Below are positions 25,986 to 35,560 of a stretch of 64,000 nucleotides of DNA, in pieces. Made by a program: the position numbers and the translations under genes. The notes below the pieces were generated by a model, which saw nothing but the letters and a program-made list of their open reading frames with translations, did not search any database and had not been told where the DNA came from. The stretch covers positions 248,001 to 312,000 of the forward strand of contig NZ_JAMLJJ010000001.1 of the NCBI RefSeq assembly GCF_023736155.1, read 5' to 3'. Every line of letters begins with the position of its first letter. The first letter of the stretch is position 1. The DNA is from Larsenimonas salina. GTDB taxonomy: Bacteria > Pseudomonadota > Gammaproteobacteria > Pseudomonadales > Halomonadaceae.

Positions 25986-26143
25986 CAGGAACACTAGCAG
26001 CCTTCTCAATGGATAAGGCCGAATGGCATGCGGTTGAGCCTTTTGCACATGACTATCTTTACAGCCTTCACGCAGGGTCTTGATACCTCAAGCGGTCGCA
26101 ACACCGCCGTGGCCGAATGCGCGTTTGAATACAGGTCGATGCC

Positions 26144-26737
26144 ATGACGGATAACGTGACCGACCAGCAGCTGGTCGCTCGAGCTCAAAAAGGGGACAGC
26201 GCGGCGTTCGATCTGCTGGTCAGAAAATATCAGCACAAGATCATCGGGCTGATCGGGCGCTATGTGAACGATCAGGCCGAGGTTCAGGACGTCGCCCAGG
26301 AAGCGTTCATCAAGGCGTATAGAGCGCTTGGCAAATTTCGAAGCGAAAGCGCGTTTTATACCTGGATCTATCGAATCGCCATCAATACGGCAAAGAATCA
26401 TCTGGTGTCCAAGGGCCGACGGCCCCCCGGCAGTGATCTGGACATCATGGACGCTGAAGTGGTCGATGCAAGCGGTCGGCTGTCCGACATGGAAACTCCC
26501 GAGGCCGCTCTTGCCCGGGATCAACTCGAAAAGGCCGTTTTCGATGCTATTGACGCCCTGCCGGAGGATCTAAAGACCGCGATCACGCTGAGAGAATTCG
26601 AGGGGCTGTCCTACGAGGACATCGCGAGCATCATGCAGTGTCCGGTCGGCACGGTTCGCTCGCGCATCTTTCGGGCCCGTGATTTTGTCGATCAGCGCAT
26701 CGCGCCGTTGATGACCGGCAAGGACGATGCGCATTAA
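26144..26737 (+). CDS. algU: RNA polymerase sigma factor RpoE/AlgU
   Basis: ECF sigma factor of the envelope-stress response. It has 197 residues. Region 2 shows DLLVRKYQHKIIGL, DVAQEAFIKAYRALGKFR and YTWIYRIAINTAKNHL; region 4 shows ALPEDLKTAITLREFEGLSYEDIA and GTVRSRIFRARDFVD. It is followed by its anti-sigma gene and a DegP-type protease, the algU-muc arrangement, but mucB and mucC are missing. RpoE is the equivalent name in enteric bacteria. Confidence 0.95.
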   Translation: MTDNVTDQQLVARAQKGDSAAFDLLVRKYQHKIIGLIGRYVNDQAEVQDVAQEAFIKAYRALGKFRSESAFYTWIYRIAINTAKNHLVSKGRRPPGSDLDIMDAEVVDASGRLSDMETPEAALARDQLEKAVFDAIDALPEDLKTAITLREFEGLSYEDIASIMQCPVGTVRSRIFRARDFVDQRIAPLMTGKDDAH

Positions 26738-26763
26738 CGATGATCTTTTTTAAGCGAAACGTA

Positions 26764-26790
26764 AAACTTCCTGGCGCGACTGTGGTCTAT
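26764..26790 (+). promoter_or_regulatory. Possible sigma-E-like promoter before the anti-sigma gene
   Basis: AAACTT, exactly 16 bp, then TCTAT, compared with the AlgU/RpoE consensus GAACTT-N16/17-TCTNA. One mismatch in each box. The -10 lies 41 nt before the mucA ATG. Tentative. Confidence 0.3.
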
Positions 26791-26831
26791 GGGGGGAAGC
26801 GAAACACCGTGTTCAGTATGAGGGAGGTGCA

Positions 26832-27506
26832 ATGAACCAGGATCAACGCGAATCTCTATCGGCCGTGATGGATGGCGAGGGTGATGAGCTGTCCTTGCCG
26901 CGCGTGCTCAAGTCGCTCGAGGGCAACGATGAGATGGCCGATCAGTGGCGTCGATACCACGTGGCGCGAAGTATCATGAAGCGCGAACGTGATATCGACG
27001 TCTCGATGGATATTTCAGCCGCCGTGCGTCAGCGCATCGAGCAGGAGCCCATGGTCGATCAGGCCGAGACAGCAAAGACCGAGACAGCAAAGACCGAGCG
27101 TACCGGCCGACGCCACGCGCCGTTTTCCTTCATGGGCAGTGCCGCGATTGCAGCAGCAGTTAGCCTGATGGTCATCACCGGCGTTCAGGTCTTCAGAGGT
27201 GGGGATGACGTTGGCTCCGGCACGTCGCTTCCGGGCAGTAACGATTTTGCCCTTCAGGACGCCTCTGTCCAGGGAGGCGAGGGCGCCAGTCGGCTTAGAA
27301 CCAATGTATCACTGGTTAGCCTGCCGATCTTTGAAAGCGGTGCCGAGGCCAAGAGTGGCCCGATTCGGGTCAATGCCTCGACGCCCTGGATGACCGAAGG
27401 CAGCGCCAATGACAGCGATGATGCCTGGGCGCAGTATCTCTCGACGATACCCAGCGACCAACTTAATCGCATGAACGAACTGGCCCCGCTTCGCGCCGCG
27501 CAGTAA
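26832..27506 (+). CDS. mucA: Anti-sigma factor MucA/RseA
   Basis: Inner-membrane protein that holds AlgU inactive until cleaved by stress proteases. It has 224 residues. The N-terminal sigma-binding domain (about 1-75: RESLSAVMDGEGDELSLPRV, QWRRYHVARSIMK) is followed by a membrane helix (about 101-120, GSAAIAAAVSLMVITGVQVF) and a periplasmic domain. GAGGGAGG precedes the ATG. A 15-bp in-frame tandem duplication encodes ETAKTETAKTE before the helix. No RseB/MucB gene follows, so the periplasmic protection normally given by that protein must come from elsewhere or be absent. Confidence 0.9.
   Translation: MNQDQRESLSAVMDGEGDELSLPRVLKSLEGNDEMADQWRRYHVARSIMKRERDIDVSMDISAAVRQRIEQEPMVDQAETAKTETAKTERTGRRHAPFSFMGSAAIAAAVSLMVITGVQVFRGGDDVGSGTSLPGSNDFALQDASVQGGEGASRLRTNVSLVSLPIFESGAEAKSGPIRVNASTPWMTEGSANDSDDAWAQYLSTIPSDQLNRMNELAPLRAAQ
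27066..27095 (+). repeat. In-frame 15-bp tandem duplication in mucA
   Basis: GAGACAGCAAAGACC occurs twice in a row (27066-27080 and 27081-27095), adding five residues (ETAKT) to the cytosolic linker before the membrane helix of the anti-sigma factor. Confidence 0.9.
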
Positions 27507-27535
27507 CTGATCGCCCTCCTTGATCGAACGCATCG

Positions 27536-27562
27536 ACGCAGTGCCTGGCACTGCGTTTTTTT
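27536..27562 (+). terminator. Rho-independent terminator after mucA
   Basis: Stem ACGCAGTG / CACTGCGT with loop CCTGG, followed by a run of seven T. It separates algU-mucA from mucD. Confidence 0.9.
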
Positions 27563-27609
27563 GTGCGCGATGGGTTTGTTTAAGTTTCAGTTATGTTGTT
27601 ACGGCCAGT

Positions 27610-27636
27610 GAACTTCTTGTAAGTTTCGACGTCTCA
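27610..27636 (+). promoter_or_regulatory. Sigma-E/AlgU-type promoter of mucD
   Basis: GAACTT (27610-27615), exactly 16 bp, then TCTCA (27632-27636) match the AlgU/RpoE consensus GAACTT-N16/17-TCTNA. The -10 lies 58 nt before the mucD ATG and downstream of the mucA terminator. The inference is that mucD is induced directly by the sigma factor encoded just upstream. Confidence 0.7.
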
Positions 27637-27694
27637 CCCAAGCGACATGTCGCCCGACCCATGACCCATTAAACGATGATTCCAGGAGTGTTTC

Positions 27695-29116
27695 ATGGAC
27701 GCTGTTTATCGACGCTTTTACACCTGGCTGATGGCGGCCGTAATGGTCCTCGGGGCGCAAATGGCCCTTGCCGCACCGCCTCAGGCGCAGTTGCCCAATT
27801 TCACTGGGCTTGTCAAAAGCGCAGCCCCGGCGGTTGTCAATATCTCGACCACGCGCGAAATGAGCCGCTCAAGCGCTGCGTACAATCAGCAGATCCCGGA
27901 AATCTTTCGTCACTTTTTCGGCAACCAGTTTCCGCCAGGGCTCATGGGGCCGCAGCCTCGCGGTAACCGCGAGCTGAGCTCGCTCGGTTCGGGGTTCATC
28001 ATCAGCAAGGATGGCTACATCCTGACCAACGCTCACGTGGTCGATGGCGCCGATTCGATCAAGGTTCGGTTGAACGATCGTCGTGAGCTCGATGGCACGC
28101 TGGTCGGTGAGGACAAGAAGACCGACGTGGCCTTGATCAAGGTCGATGCCAATGATCTTCCGACACTCGAGCTTGGCGATTCCGATGCGTTGGAAGTGGG
28201 GCAATGGGTGGTCGCCATCGGTTCACCGTTCGGCTTCGACCACTCGGTGACCTCCGGCATCGTCAGCGCGATCGACCGAACCTTGCCCGACGATACCTAC
28301 GTGCCGTTCATCCAGACCGATGTGGCGATCAATCCGGGCAACTCCGGTGGGCCGCTCTTTGACCTCGAGGGCAAAGTGGTCGGCATCAACTCCCAGATCT
28401 ATACCCAAAGCGGTGGCTTCATGGGGCTTTCGTTCGCGATTCCGATCAATGTGGCCATGGACATCGCCGACCAGCTCAAGACGGATGGCGAAGTGCATCG
28501 AGGCTGGCTCGGTGTTGTCATTCAGCCAGTGTCGAAGGATCTGGCCGATTCCTTCGGGCTCGACGAGGCGCGTGGCGCTCTGGTTGCGGATGTTGCACCG
28601 GATGGGCCGGCGCAGAAGGCCGGGCTCAAGGCCGGGGACATCATTTTGTCGGCCAATGGCGAGGCGATCGATTCCTCCGATAAGCTCCCACGGATCGTTG
28701 GGCATCTATCGCCGGGAGATGGGCTGACTCTCAAGGTTCTGCGTGATGGCAAGCAGCGCACGCTCAAGGCGTCCGTGGCGGACTGGCCGGATCAGGGCGG
28801 CGATGCTCAGGGGCAGTCCGACCGCGAAGGCAAGCGCTCACTTGGCATGCAGGTATCGCCCCTGGATGCGCAGCTCAAGGAACAGCTTGGCGTCGATCAG
28901 GGTGTGGTGGTCGAAGACCTCGACGCGCGTGGTAGTGCGGCCAAGGCCGGCGTTCAGCCAGGCGATGTTATCGTCTCGCTCAATGGCGAGCCCATCGACT
29001 CGGTCGCCGCGCTCAGAAAGGCGATCAAGCGTCTGCCGGAAGGCAAGGCAGTGCCGCTTCGCCTCAGTCGGGAAGGTCAGCCGCTTTACGTCGCCATTCG
29101 CCTGCCCAAGCAGTAA
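27695..29116 (+). CDS. mucD: Periplasmic serine protease DegP/MucD
   Basis: HtrA-type chaperone-protease that degrades misfolded envelope proteins and tempers the sigma-E response. It has 473 residues: signal peptide (WLMAAVMVLGAQMALAA, about 27 residues), a trypsin-like domain with the triad H114 (NAHVVD), D144 (KTDVALIKVD) and S217 (NPGNSGGPLF), then two PDZ domains (about 265-360 and 380-470). The gene has its own sigma-E-type promoter and lies after a terminator. A strong terminator follows it. Confidence 0.95.
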   Translation: MDAVYRRFYTWLMAAVMVLGAQMALAAPPQAQLPNFTGLVKSAAPAVVNISTTREMSRSSAAYNQQIPEIFRHFFGNQFPPGLMGPQPRGNRELSSLGSGFIISKDGYILTNAHVVDGADSIKVRLNDRRELDGTLVGEDKKTDVALIKVDANDLPTLELGDSDALEVGQWVVAIGSPFGFDHSVTSGIVSAIDRTLPDDTYVPFIQTDVAINPGNSGGPLFDLEGKVVGINSQIYTQSGGFMGLSFAIPINVAMDIADQLKTDGEVHRGWLGVVIQPVSKDLADSFGLDEARGALVADVAPDGPAQKAGLKAGDIILSANGEAIDSSDKLPRIVGHLSPGDGLTLKVLRDGKQRTLKASVADWPDQGGDAQGQSDREGKRSLGMQVSPLDAQLKEQLGVDQGVVVEDLDARGSAAKAGVQPGDVIVSLNGEPIDSVAALRKAIKRLPEGKAVPLRLSREGQPLYVAIRLPKQ

Positions 29117-29123
29117 GGTCCTG

Positions 29124-29160
29124 ACATAAAAAAGCCCGCGTCAAGCGGGCTTTTTTATGT
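29124..29160. terminator. Bidirectional terminator after mucD
   Basis: An exact inverted repeat: ACATAAAAAAGCCCGC, loop GTCAA, GCGGGCTTTTTTATGT. A and T tracts on both sides allow it to end both mucD and the convergent small gene at 29174. Confidence 0.95.
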
Positions 29161-29173
29161 CACTGTGCAATGA

Positions 29174-29452
29174 TCATTCCGCGTCGAGATGACCGGCACG
29201 CTGCTGACGCTTGAACGAGATGTGCCAATCGACCATGGCGTCGAACCGGGCGCGGTAGGCGGTGTCGCCGGATTGCATCCATTTCCACCACGCCAGGAAG
29301 TTGGCGTCGCAGGGTTCGGTGCTGGCGTTTTGGGTGTTATTGGCAGAGGACGGCTTTTCCATAACGAATCGATCTCTTGGCGTGTGCAAATTGATAGGCG
29401 TGATCAGGGGTGCGTCACGCAAGGCGGCAAGGTGCCGAGCAAGTGAGTCCAT
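29174..29452 (-). CDS. Small hypothetical protein
   Basis: Not recognised. The ATG at 29452 (MDSLARHLAALRDAPL) gives 92 residues; the same frame continues upstream to 29626, but those codons overlap the lepA promoter region and look non-coding. The C-terminal part has a distinctive aromatic block (FLAWWKWMQSGD, MVDWHISFKRQQ). It is soluble with no signal peptide. It ends at the shared terminator after mucD, which supports it being a real gene. Confidence 0.5.
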   Translation of the reverse strand: MDSLARHLAALRDAPLITPINLHTPRDRFVMEKPSSANNTQNASTEPCDANFLAWWKWMQSGDTAYRARFDAMVDWHISFKRQQRAGHLDAE

Positions 29453-29690
29453 GGTACTCAATTCCCCAATACGCTTTTGTGCCAGATGGCTCGCCCGGGC
29501 CCGTGGGACTGTGCCGTAGCGCGCGTTGGGCCGGTATCGAGCTCGAGCCGGGCCTTTGACAGGTGTCGACCTTAGTTTATCCCTGCGCTGTAACTCGCCG
29601 GGCGATATCGGTACAATGCCCAACAATTTTTATCATCAGCCTGCACGGCAGCACGACGCGCGTGAGGGCTAAAAAGGCGGACAGTGTTTC

Positions 29691-31508
29691 ATGGCGCAAG
29701 ACGCATCTCGTCGCGATCTCAGCAAGATTCGTAATTTCTCGATCATCGCTCACATCGACCACGGCAAATCCACGCTTGCCGACCGGATCATTCAGGTTTG
29801 CGGCGGACTGACCGACCGGGAGCTGAAAGAGCAGGTGCTTGACTCGATGGACCTCGAGCGTGAACGCGGCATCACCATCAAGGCGCAGTCGGTCACGCTC
29901 GACTACCACGCCCAGGATGGTGAGACCTATCAGCTCAACTTCATCGATACGCCGGGCCACGTCGATTTTTCCTACGAAGTCTCTCGCTCGCTGTATGCCT
30001 GCGAAGGAGCGCTTCTTGTGGTCGATGCCGGTCAAGGGGTCGAGGCGCAGTCGGTCGCCAACTGTTACACCGCCATCGAGCAGAATCTGGAAGTCCTGCC
30101 GGTGCTCAACAAGATGGACCTGCCTCAGGCAGACCCCGAGCGGGTCGCGCATGAGATCGAGGAAATCATCGGGCTCGAGGCGCAGGACGCCGTTCGCGTT
30201 TCTGCCAAGAGCGGGCTGAACATCGATCTGCTGCTCGAACGCCTTGTGCGTGATATTCCGCCCCCCAAGGGCGACCGGGACGGCGACCTTCAGGCGCTGA
30301 TCATCGATTCCTGGTTCGACAACTATCAGGGCGTCGTATCACTGGTGCGTCTGTTTGACGGCACGCTCAAAAAGGGCGACAAGATCCAAATGAAGTCGAC
30401 CGGCCGGGACTGGGAGGTGACCGACATCGGCATCTTTACGCCCAAGCAGCACAGCACCGGTATGCTGCGCGCCGGTGAAGTCGGCTTCGTGATTGCAGGC
30501 ATCAAGGACATCCACGGGGCGCCGGTGGGCGATACCATCACCCACACCAAGACCAAGCACGTCGAGCGTCTGCCGGGCTTTCAGAAAGTGAAGCCGCAGG
30601 TGTATGCCGGCATGTTCCCGGTGAGCTCCGACGATTACGAGGATTTTCGTGACGCGCTTGAAAAGCTGGCGCTCAACGACGCCTCGCTCGACTACGTGCC
30701 CGAAAACTCGGACGCCCTCGGGTTTGGCTTTCGCGTCGGCTTTCTCGGCACGCTGCACATGGAAATCATCCAGGAGCGGCTCGAGCGTGAGTACAACCTC
30801 GATCTGCTGACCACGGCGCCGACGGTTATCTATGAGCTGTTGATGGATAACGGGGACGTGGTTTATATCGCGAACCCCTCGAAACTTCCGGATCTGGCCA
30901 ACGTGCAGGAAATGCGCGAGCCGATCGTGCGTGCCAACATCCTGGTGCCACAGGAGTTCGTGGGCAACGTGATCTCCGAATGTGTCAATCGTCGCGGTGT
31001 ACAGCTTGACATGCAGGTGCTCGGTAATCAGATGCAGCTGGTCTATGAGCTGCCAATGGCCGAGGTCGTGATGGATTTCTTTGACCGGCTCAAGTCGATT
31101 TCCAAGGGCTACGCCTCGCTCGATTACAGCTTCGAGCGGTTCGATCCGGCGAAGCTTGTGCGGCTCGACATCATGATCAACGGCGACCGGGTCGATGCCC
31201 TGGCGTTGATCATTCACCGCGATCACGCGCATTCGCGTGGCCGGATACTGGTCGACAAGATGAAAGAGCTTATTCCGCGTCAGATGTTCGACGTGGCCGT
31301 ACAGGCGGCAATCGGCGGGCACGTGGTCGCGCGCTCGACCGTGAAGGCGCTTCGCAAGAACGTAACCGCCAAGTGCTATGGCGGCGACGTGACTCGAAAG
31401 AAAAAGCTGCTTGAAAAGCAGAAGCAGGGGAAAAAACGGATGAAGCAGGTCGGTAAGGTCGAAATCCCTCAGGACGCCTTCCTGGCCGTACTCAAAGTCA
31501 ATGATTGA
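29691..31508 (+). CDS. lepA: Elongation factor 4 (LepA)
   Basis: Ribosome-associated translational GTPase that can back-translocate or aid initiation. It has 605 residues (E. coli 599). G motifs: [13 protein letters not shown] (G1), RGITIKAQ (G2), [11 protein letters not shown] (G3) and NKMDLPQAD (G4). The C-terminal LepA-specific part has [11 protein letters not shown] and the conserved [21 protein letters not shown]. Its stop lies 14 bp before the lepB start, the usual lepA-lepB operon. Confidence 0.98.
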   Translation: MAQDASRRDLSKIRNFSIIAHIDHGKSTLADRIIQVCGGLTDRELKEQVLDSMDLERERGITIKAQSVTLDYHAQDGETYQLNFIDTPGHVDFSYEVSRSLYACEGALLVVDAGQGVEAQSVANCYTAIEQNLEVLPVLNKMDLPQADPERVAHEIEEIIGLEAQDAVRVSAKSGLNIDLLLERLVRDIPPPKGDRDGDLQALIIDSWFDNYQGVVSLVRLFDGTLKKGDKIQMKSTGRDWEVTDIGIFTPKQHSTGMLRAGEVGFVIAGIKDIHGAPVGDTITHTKTKHVERLPGFQKVKPQVYAGMFPVSSDDYEDFRDALEKLALNDASLDYVPENSDALGFGFRVGFLGTLHMEIIQERLEREYNLDLLTTAPTVIYELLMDNGDVVYIANPSKLPDLANVQEMREPIVRANILVPQEFVGNVISECVNRRGVQLDMQVLGNQMQLVYELPMAEVVMDFFDRLKSISKGYASLDYSFERFDPAKLVRLDIMINGDRVDALALIIHRDHAHSRGRILVDKMKELIPRQMFDVAVQAAIGGHVVARSTVKALRKNVTAKCYGGDVTRKKKLLEKQKQGKKRMKQVGKVEIPQDAFLAVLKVND

Positions 31509-31522
31509 CCAAGGATGAAAGC

Positions 31523-32281
31523 ATGAGTTTTTCCCTGCTGCTGGTAATTGCGGTTGTTGTCACGGGTGTGGTCTGGTTGCTTGACAAGCTGGTGCTCCGA
31601 AAGCGCCGAACGCCAGTGGAGGGTGGCCAAGCGGGGAAAGACCCTTGGTACGTCGACTATTCGAAGTCGTTCTTTCCGGTCCTGTTGATCGTCTTGATCG
31701 TGCGCTCTTTTATCGTCGAGCCGTTTCAGATTCCGTCCGGCTCGATGCGCCCGACGCTCAAGATCGGCGATTACATCGTGGTCAACAAGTTTACCTACGG
31801 ATTGAGACTGCCCGTTGTGAACACCAAGATTCTGGATGTGTCCGAGCCCGAGCGTGGTGACATCATGGTCTTTCGATTCCCGGGTGATCCGAACGTCGAT
31901 TTCATAAAGCGTGTGATTGGCCTGCCGGGCGATACCATCCGCTATGAAAACAAGCAGCTCTTTGTTAACGGCGAGCCGGTTCCCAAGTCGCTGCTTGAGG
32001 CCGATGCGCCGGATAACGCGGGTGAGAAACTCCTTGAGGAGCAGCTTGGCGATGTCTCGCACCGCATCTACAACAACCCGGCCGACCCCGGCCCGCAGGT
32101 TGGTACCATCGAGGTGCCGCCGGGGCACTACTTCATGATGGGTGACAACCGCGACCACTCCAATGACAGCCGTTACTGGGGCTTCGTGCCGGAAGAAAAT
32201 ATCGTAGGCAAGGCCTTCGCCGTGTGGATGCACTGGCCCGACGGTCTGCCGGACTTTACAAAAGCTCGTCTTCTACACTGA
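31523..32281 (+). CDS. lepB: Signal peptidase I
   Basis: Inner-membrane serine peptidase that removes signal peptides from exported proteins. The ATG at 31523 is chosen because AAGGA lies 7 nt before it; a TTG 18 bases earlier overlaps the lepA stop. This gives 252 residues, shorter than E. coli (324). Two membrane segments are seen (about 2-20 and 53-70). The catalytic Ser is in PSGSMRPTL and the catalytic Lys in DFIKRVIGLPGD; the conserved GDNRDHSNDSRYWGFV box follows. Confidence 0.96.
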   Translation: MSFSLLLVIAVVVTGVVWLLDKLVLRKRRTPVEGGQAGKDPWYVDYSKSFFPVLLIVLIVRSFIVEPFQIPSGSMRPTLKIGDYIVVNKFTYGLRLPVVNTKILDVSEPERGDIMVFRFPGDPNVDFIKRVIGLPGDTIRYENKQLFVNGEPVPKSLLEADAPDNAGEKLLEEQLGDVSHRIYNNPADPGPQVGTIEVPPGHYFMMGDNRDHSNDSRYWGFVPEENIVGKAFAVWMHWPDGLPDFTKARLLH

Positions 32282-32352
32282 GCACACGGTGATCCGGCGG
32301 CTTTCGTTCGCCGGGTACGTATTCGTATCAAATGGATAAAAACAGGACGATC

Positions 32353-33048
32353 GTGAGCAGTTCTTTACAGGCGTTAAGCCAGCGCATCGGTTACGAGTTC
32401 AATGACGTGACATGGCTGGAACTTGCAATGACGCATCGAAGTTATGGCGGTGACAATAATGAGCGCCTCGAGTTTCTCGGTGATTCGATTGTCAATTTCA
32501 TTGTGGGTGAGGCGCTCTATCGCCGCTTTCCGGAGGCGCGTGAAGGGCAGCTGTCCAGACTGCGTGCGCGGATGGTCAAGGGCCAGACCCTGGCCGAGCT
32601 TGCGCGCGAGTTCAAGCTGGGCGAGTTTCTGCGCCTTGGCACCGGCGAAATGAAAAGCGGCGGCCATCGACGCGAGTCGATCCTTGCAGATGCAATGGAG
32701 GCCGTGATCGGGGCGATCTATCTGGATGGCGGCATGACCCATGTCAATGAGCGCGTGCTGGACTGGTATGAAAGCCGTCTTCAAAAGCTCGATCTGAAAG
32801 ACACCCAGAAAGACCCCAAGACTCGACTCCAGGAATACCTGCAGTCCCGGCAGTACGCACTGCCGCGCTATGAAGTCCTGTCGGTGGAAGGCGAGGCGCA
32901 CGCACAGACGTTCAAGGTCGCCTGCCACATCGATCTTTTTTCGACCCCCACTCAAGGGGAAGGCGCAAGCCGACGCTACGCCGAACAGCAGGCCGCCGAG
33001 TCTGCCCTCAAACAACTGGAAGCCATGACTAAAGGGACCCGGGTATGA
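32353..33048 (+). CDS. rnc: Ribonuclease III
   Basis: Double-strand RNA endonuclease for rRNA and mRNA processing. The GTG at 32353 is chosen because AGGA lies 5 nt before it, whereas the in-frame ATG at 32332 has none. It gives 231 residues (E. coli 226). The signature [14 protein letters not shown] is near residue 36, the second metal site is [16 protein letters not shown], and a C-terminal dsRNA-binding domain (about 155-225) is present. The stop overlaps era by 4 bp. Confidence 0.96.
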   Translation: MSSSLQALSQRIGYEFNDVTWLELAMTHRSYGGDNNERLEFLGDSIVNFIVGEALYRRFPEAREGQLSRLRARMVKGQTLAELAREFKLGEFLRLGTGEMKSGGHRRESILADAMEAVIGAIYLDGGMTHVNERVLDWYESRLQKLDLKDTQKDPKTRLQEYLQSRQYALPRYEVLSVEGEAHAQTFKVACHIDLFSTPTQGEGASRRYAEQQAAESALKQLEAMTKGTRV

Positions 33049-33971
33049 ACGACGAACCCATCGACACAGGTGAGGCCGTGCGCTGCGGTTTTGTCGCGAT
33101 TGTCGGCCGACCCAACGTCGGCAAATCCACGCTGATGAACCGGATTCTCGGACAAAAGATTTCGATCACCTCTCGTCGTCCGCAAACGACGCGCCATCAG
33201 GTGCTCGGCGTCAAGACCGAAGGCGAACGCCAGGCCGTCTACATCGACACGCCCGGCATGCACGTGATGCACAAGGACCGTAATCGCGCCATTAACCAGT
33301 TCATGAACCAGGCCGCCACCCAGGCGCTTCGGGATGTGGACTGCGTGGTCTTCATCGTCGATCGAACCAAGTGGACCGATGAAGACGATGTGGTGCTCTC
33401 ACGGCTTGAGAACGTCAAGGCGCCGGTGATTGTCGTGATCAACAAGGTCGACTGGCTCAATGACAAGAGTGCGCTGCTGCCCTGGATCGAGACGTTGAAG
33501 GCGAAGCGCGAGTTCGCGGCGATCCTCCCGATATCGGCCAAGCACGGCACTCAGGTCGACCAGCTCGAGCAGGAAGTGGCAAGCTATCTGCCTGAAAGCG
33601 AGCACTTTTTCCCTGAAGATCAGATTACCGACAAGAGCTCGCGCTTTATCGCCGCCGAGCTTGTGCGTGAAAAGGTCATGCGCCAGCTTGGCGATGAGCT
33701 GCCGTATCAGATGACCGTCGAGATCGAAGAGTTTCGAAGCGAGCCCAACATTATCCACATCAGCGCCCTGATGCTGGTGGAGCGGGACGGTCAGAAAAAG
33801 ATTCTGATCGGTGAGAAGGGCGAGCGCATCAAGCAGATCGGTCGCGAGGCGCGCCTTGATATGGAAAAGATGTTCGATTCCAAGGTCATGCTCAAGCTCT
33901 GGGTCAAGGTCAAGCGCGGCTGGTCCGACGATGAACGGGCACTGAAAAGCCTGGGCTACCACCTGGACTGA
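33045..33971 (+). CDS. era: GTPase Era
   Basis: Essential GTPase that binds 16S rRNA and assists 30S assembly. It has 308 residues. G1 is [11 protein letters not shown]3 DTPGMH, G4 NKVDWL; the C-terminal KH domain includes [22 protein letters not shown]. It is translationally coupled to rnc by a 4-bp overlap and is 4 bp from recO, as in E. coli and Pseudomonas. Confidence 0.97.
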   Translation: MNDEPIDTGEAVRCGFVAIVGRPNVGKSTLMNRILGQKISITSRRPQTTRHQVLGVKTEGERQAVYIDTPGMHVMHKDRNRAINQFMNQAATQALRDVDCVVFIVDRTKWTDEDDVVLSRLENVKAPVIVVINKVDWLNDKSALLPWIETLKAKREFAAILPISAKHGTQVDQLEQEVASYLPESEHFFPEDQITDKSSRFIAAELVREKVMRQLGDELPYQMTVEIEEFRSEPNIIHISALMLVERDGQKKILIGEKGERIKQIGREARLDMEKMFDSKVMLKLWVKVKRGWSDDERALKSLGYHLD

Positions 33972-33975
33972 CGCG

Positions 33976-34671
33976 ATGCAGCTTCAGCCGGCCTACCTGC
34001 TCCATCGACGCCCGTACCGGGAAACCAGTGCGCTGGTGGATCTCGTTACGATGGAGCACGGCCGCATCCGGGCCGTGGCGCGGGGCATCATGCGCCCAAG
34101 CAGCAAGGCGCGTTCGAGGCTTCAGCCCTTCACGCCGCTTCACATTACCTGGAGCGGCGAGCGCGAGCTCAAGACCCTCAAGCAGTACGAATCCGGCGGG
34201 CCCGGGCCGATGCTTGCCGGTGAATCGCTGGTCTGCGGCATCTACGCCAATGAGCTTCTGACCCGATGCCTGCCGCTTGAAGGTGCCGTGCCGACGGTCT
34301 TTGCAGGGTACAGTGTGCTGCTTAACGACCTTCCAAGCCCCGCAAAGCGCCAAGGCGCGCTCAGGCGCTTCGAGCATGCCTTGCTCGAGGCGCTCGACGC
34401 CGAGCCCGTTTTCACGACCCAGAACGAGGCGCCGCTCGAGCCCAAGATGCACTATCTTTACGACAGTTCAACGCGCCGCTTCTACCCGGTGGCGCCCGGC
34501 GAGGGCATCGATGGGCGTTCCCTGAACGCGCTGGCACGCGATGACTGGGGGGCGCCCGGTCATGCGCGCACTACCAAGTATCTCGCTCGTACTGCCCTCG
34601 CGCCGCTTCTGGGCGCAAAGCCGCTTCGTTCAAGAGAGCTGATTCACCGGCTCAATCGCACCACTGACTAA
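33976..34671 (+). CDS. recO: DNA repair protein RecO
   Basis: Mediator that loads RecA on SSB-coated DNA in the RecFOR pathway. It has 231 residues (E. coli 242). N-terminal OB fold with [21 protein letters not shown] and [10 protein letters not shown] is characteristic. It follows era by 4 bp and precedes pdxJ, the conserved order. The zinc finger of some RecO proteins is not seen, as is usual in this class. Confidence 0.93.
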   Translation: MQLQPAYLLHRRPYRETSALVDLVTMEHGRIRAVARGIMRPSSKARSRLQPFTPLHITWSGERELKTLKQYESGGPGPMLAGESLVCGIYANELLTRCLPLEGAVPTVFAGYSVLLNDLPSPAKRQGALRRFEHALLEALDAEPVFTTQNEAPLEPKMHYLYDSSTRRFYPVAPGEGIDGRSLNALARDDWGAPGHARTTKYLARTALAPLLGAKPLRSRELIHRLNRTTD

Positions 34672-34703
34672 ATTCCCGTTTCCACCACTGGAAGGACCTT
34701 CGC

Positions 34704-35510
34704 ATGCACCCACCTCGCATCCAGCTTGGGATCAATATCGATCATGTTGCAACGCTTCGTCAGGCGCGTGGCACACGTTATCCGGATCCGGTGCAGGCCG
34801 CGCTTCTGGCCGAGGAAGCCGGGGCTGATGGCATCACGTTGCACCTTCGCGAAGACCGTCGCCACATTCAGGAGCGCGACGTTCGCCTGATCTCGGAGGT
34901 GATCGCCACCCGCATGAACCTCGAGATGGCGGTTACCGAGGACATGATCGCCTTTGCCGAGGCGCTCGCGCCTCGCCACGTCTGCCTCGTGCCCGAAAAG
35001 CGCGAAGAGCTGACCACGGAAGGCGGGCTCGACGTTATCGGTCAGTTCGAGTCGATCGCATCCGCTTGTCGCCGGCTGAGCGCGGTGGGCGTCGAAGTGT
35101 CCCTGTTCATCGACCCCGAGCCCAATCAGATTCAAAAGGCCTTTGAGGCCGGAGCGCCTGCCATCGAGCTGCACACTGGCGGCTACGCCGATGCGGTTGG
35201 CGAGAATGCGCGTCGCGAACACGCACGCATCACCGCCGCGGCGGAAATGGCCAGCGAGCTTGGGTTGATCGTCAATGCAGGCCACGGGCTCAACTATCAT
35301 AACGTCGAGGCCATCGCCGCGATCACCGGCATTAACGAGCTCAATATCGGCCACGCCGTGATGGCTCGGGCCATGTTCGTCGGCCTTAAGGAGGCCGTGG
35401 CGGAGATGAAACGGCTGGTGATCAGCGGTCAGGAAAACGGATTGATGATGGCGCTCGATGAGCATAACCATCACGATCATGACGACGACTGTGGCTGCGA
35501 CCACGACTAA
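34704..35510 (+). CDS. pdxJ: Pyridoxine 5'-phosphate synthase
   Basis: Last step of de novo vitamin B6 synthesis: condenses 1-deoxyxylulose 5-phosphate with 3-amino-2-oxopropyl phosphate. It has 268 residues, about 25 longer than E. coli (243). The TIM-barrel motifs [52 protein letters not shown] and [12 protein letters not shown] are intact. The extra C-terminus is an unusual His/Asp/Cys tail ([15 protein letters not shown]) that looks like a metal-binding appendage. It lies at the end of the rnc-era-recO-pdxJ run. Confidence 0.95.
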   Translation: MHPPRIQLGINIDHVATLRQARGTRYPDPVQAALLAEEAGADGITLHLREDRRHIQERDVRLISEVIATRMNLEMAVTEDMIAFAEALAPRHVCLVPEKREELTTEGGLDVIGQFESIASACRRLSAVGVEVSLFIDPEPNQIQKAFEAGAPAIELHTGGYADAVGENARREHARITAAAEMASELGLIVNAGHGLNYHNVEAIAAITGINELNIGHAVMARAMFVGLKEAVAEMKRLVISGQENGLMMALDEHNHHDHDDDCGCDHD

Positions 35511-35560
35511 GATTAAGACCGACACCCGCGTGAGACGGGTTTGGTGACGATGAGGATGTG

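Noticed and set aside
25988-26012. Sigma-E autoregulatory promoter before algU (GGAACA)
   Set aside because: No TCTNA box follows at 15-17 bp; the nearest TCTCA is only about 10 bp away.
29556-29583. TTGACA-type promoter before lepA
   Set aside because: TTGACA is present, but the hexamer at 16 bp is TATCCC, a poor -10; left uncalled.
30339-31322. 327-residue open frame on the minus strand
   Set aside because: Antisense to lepA; composition and lack of motifs fit a shadow.
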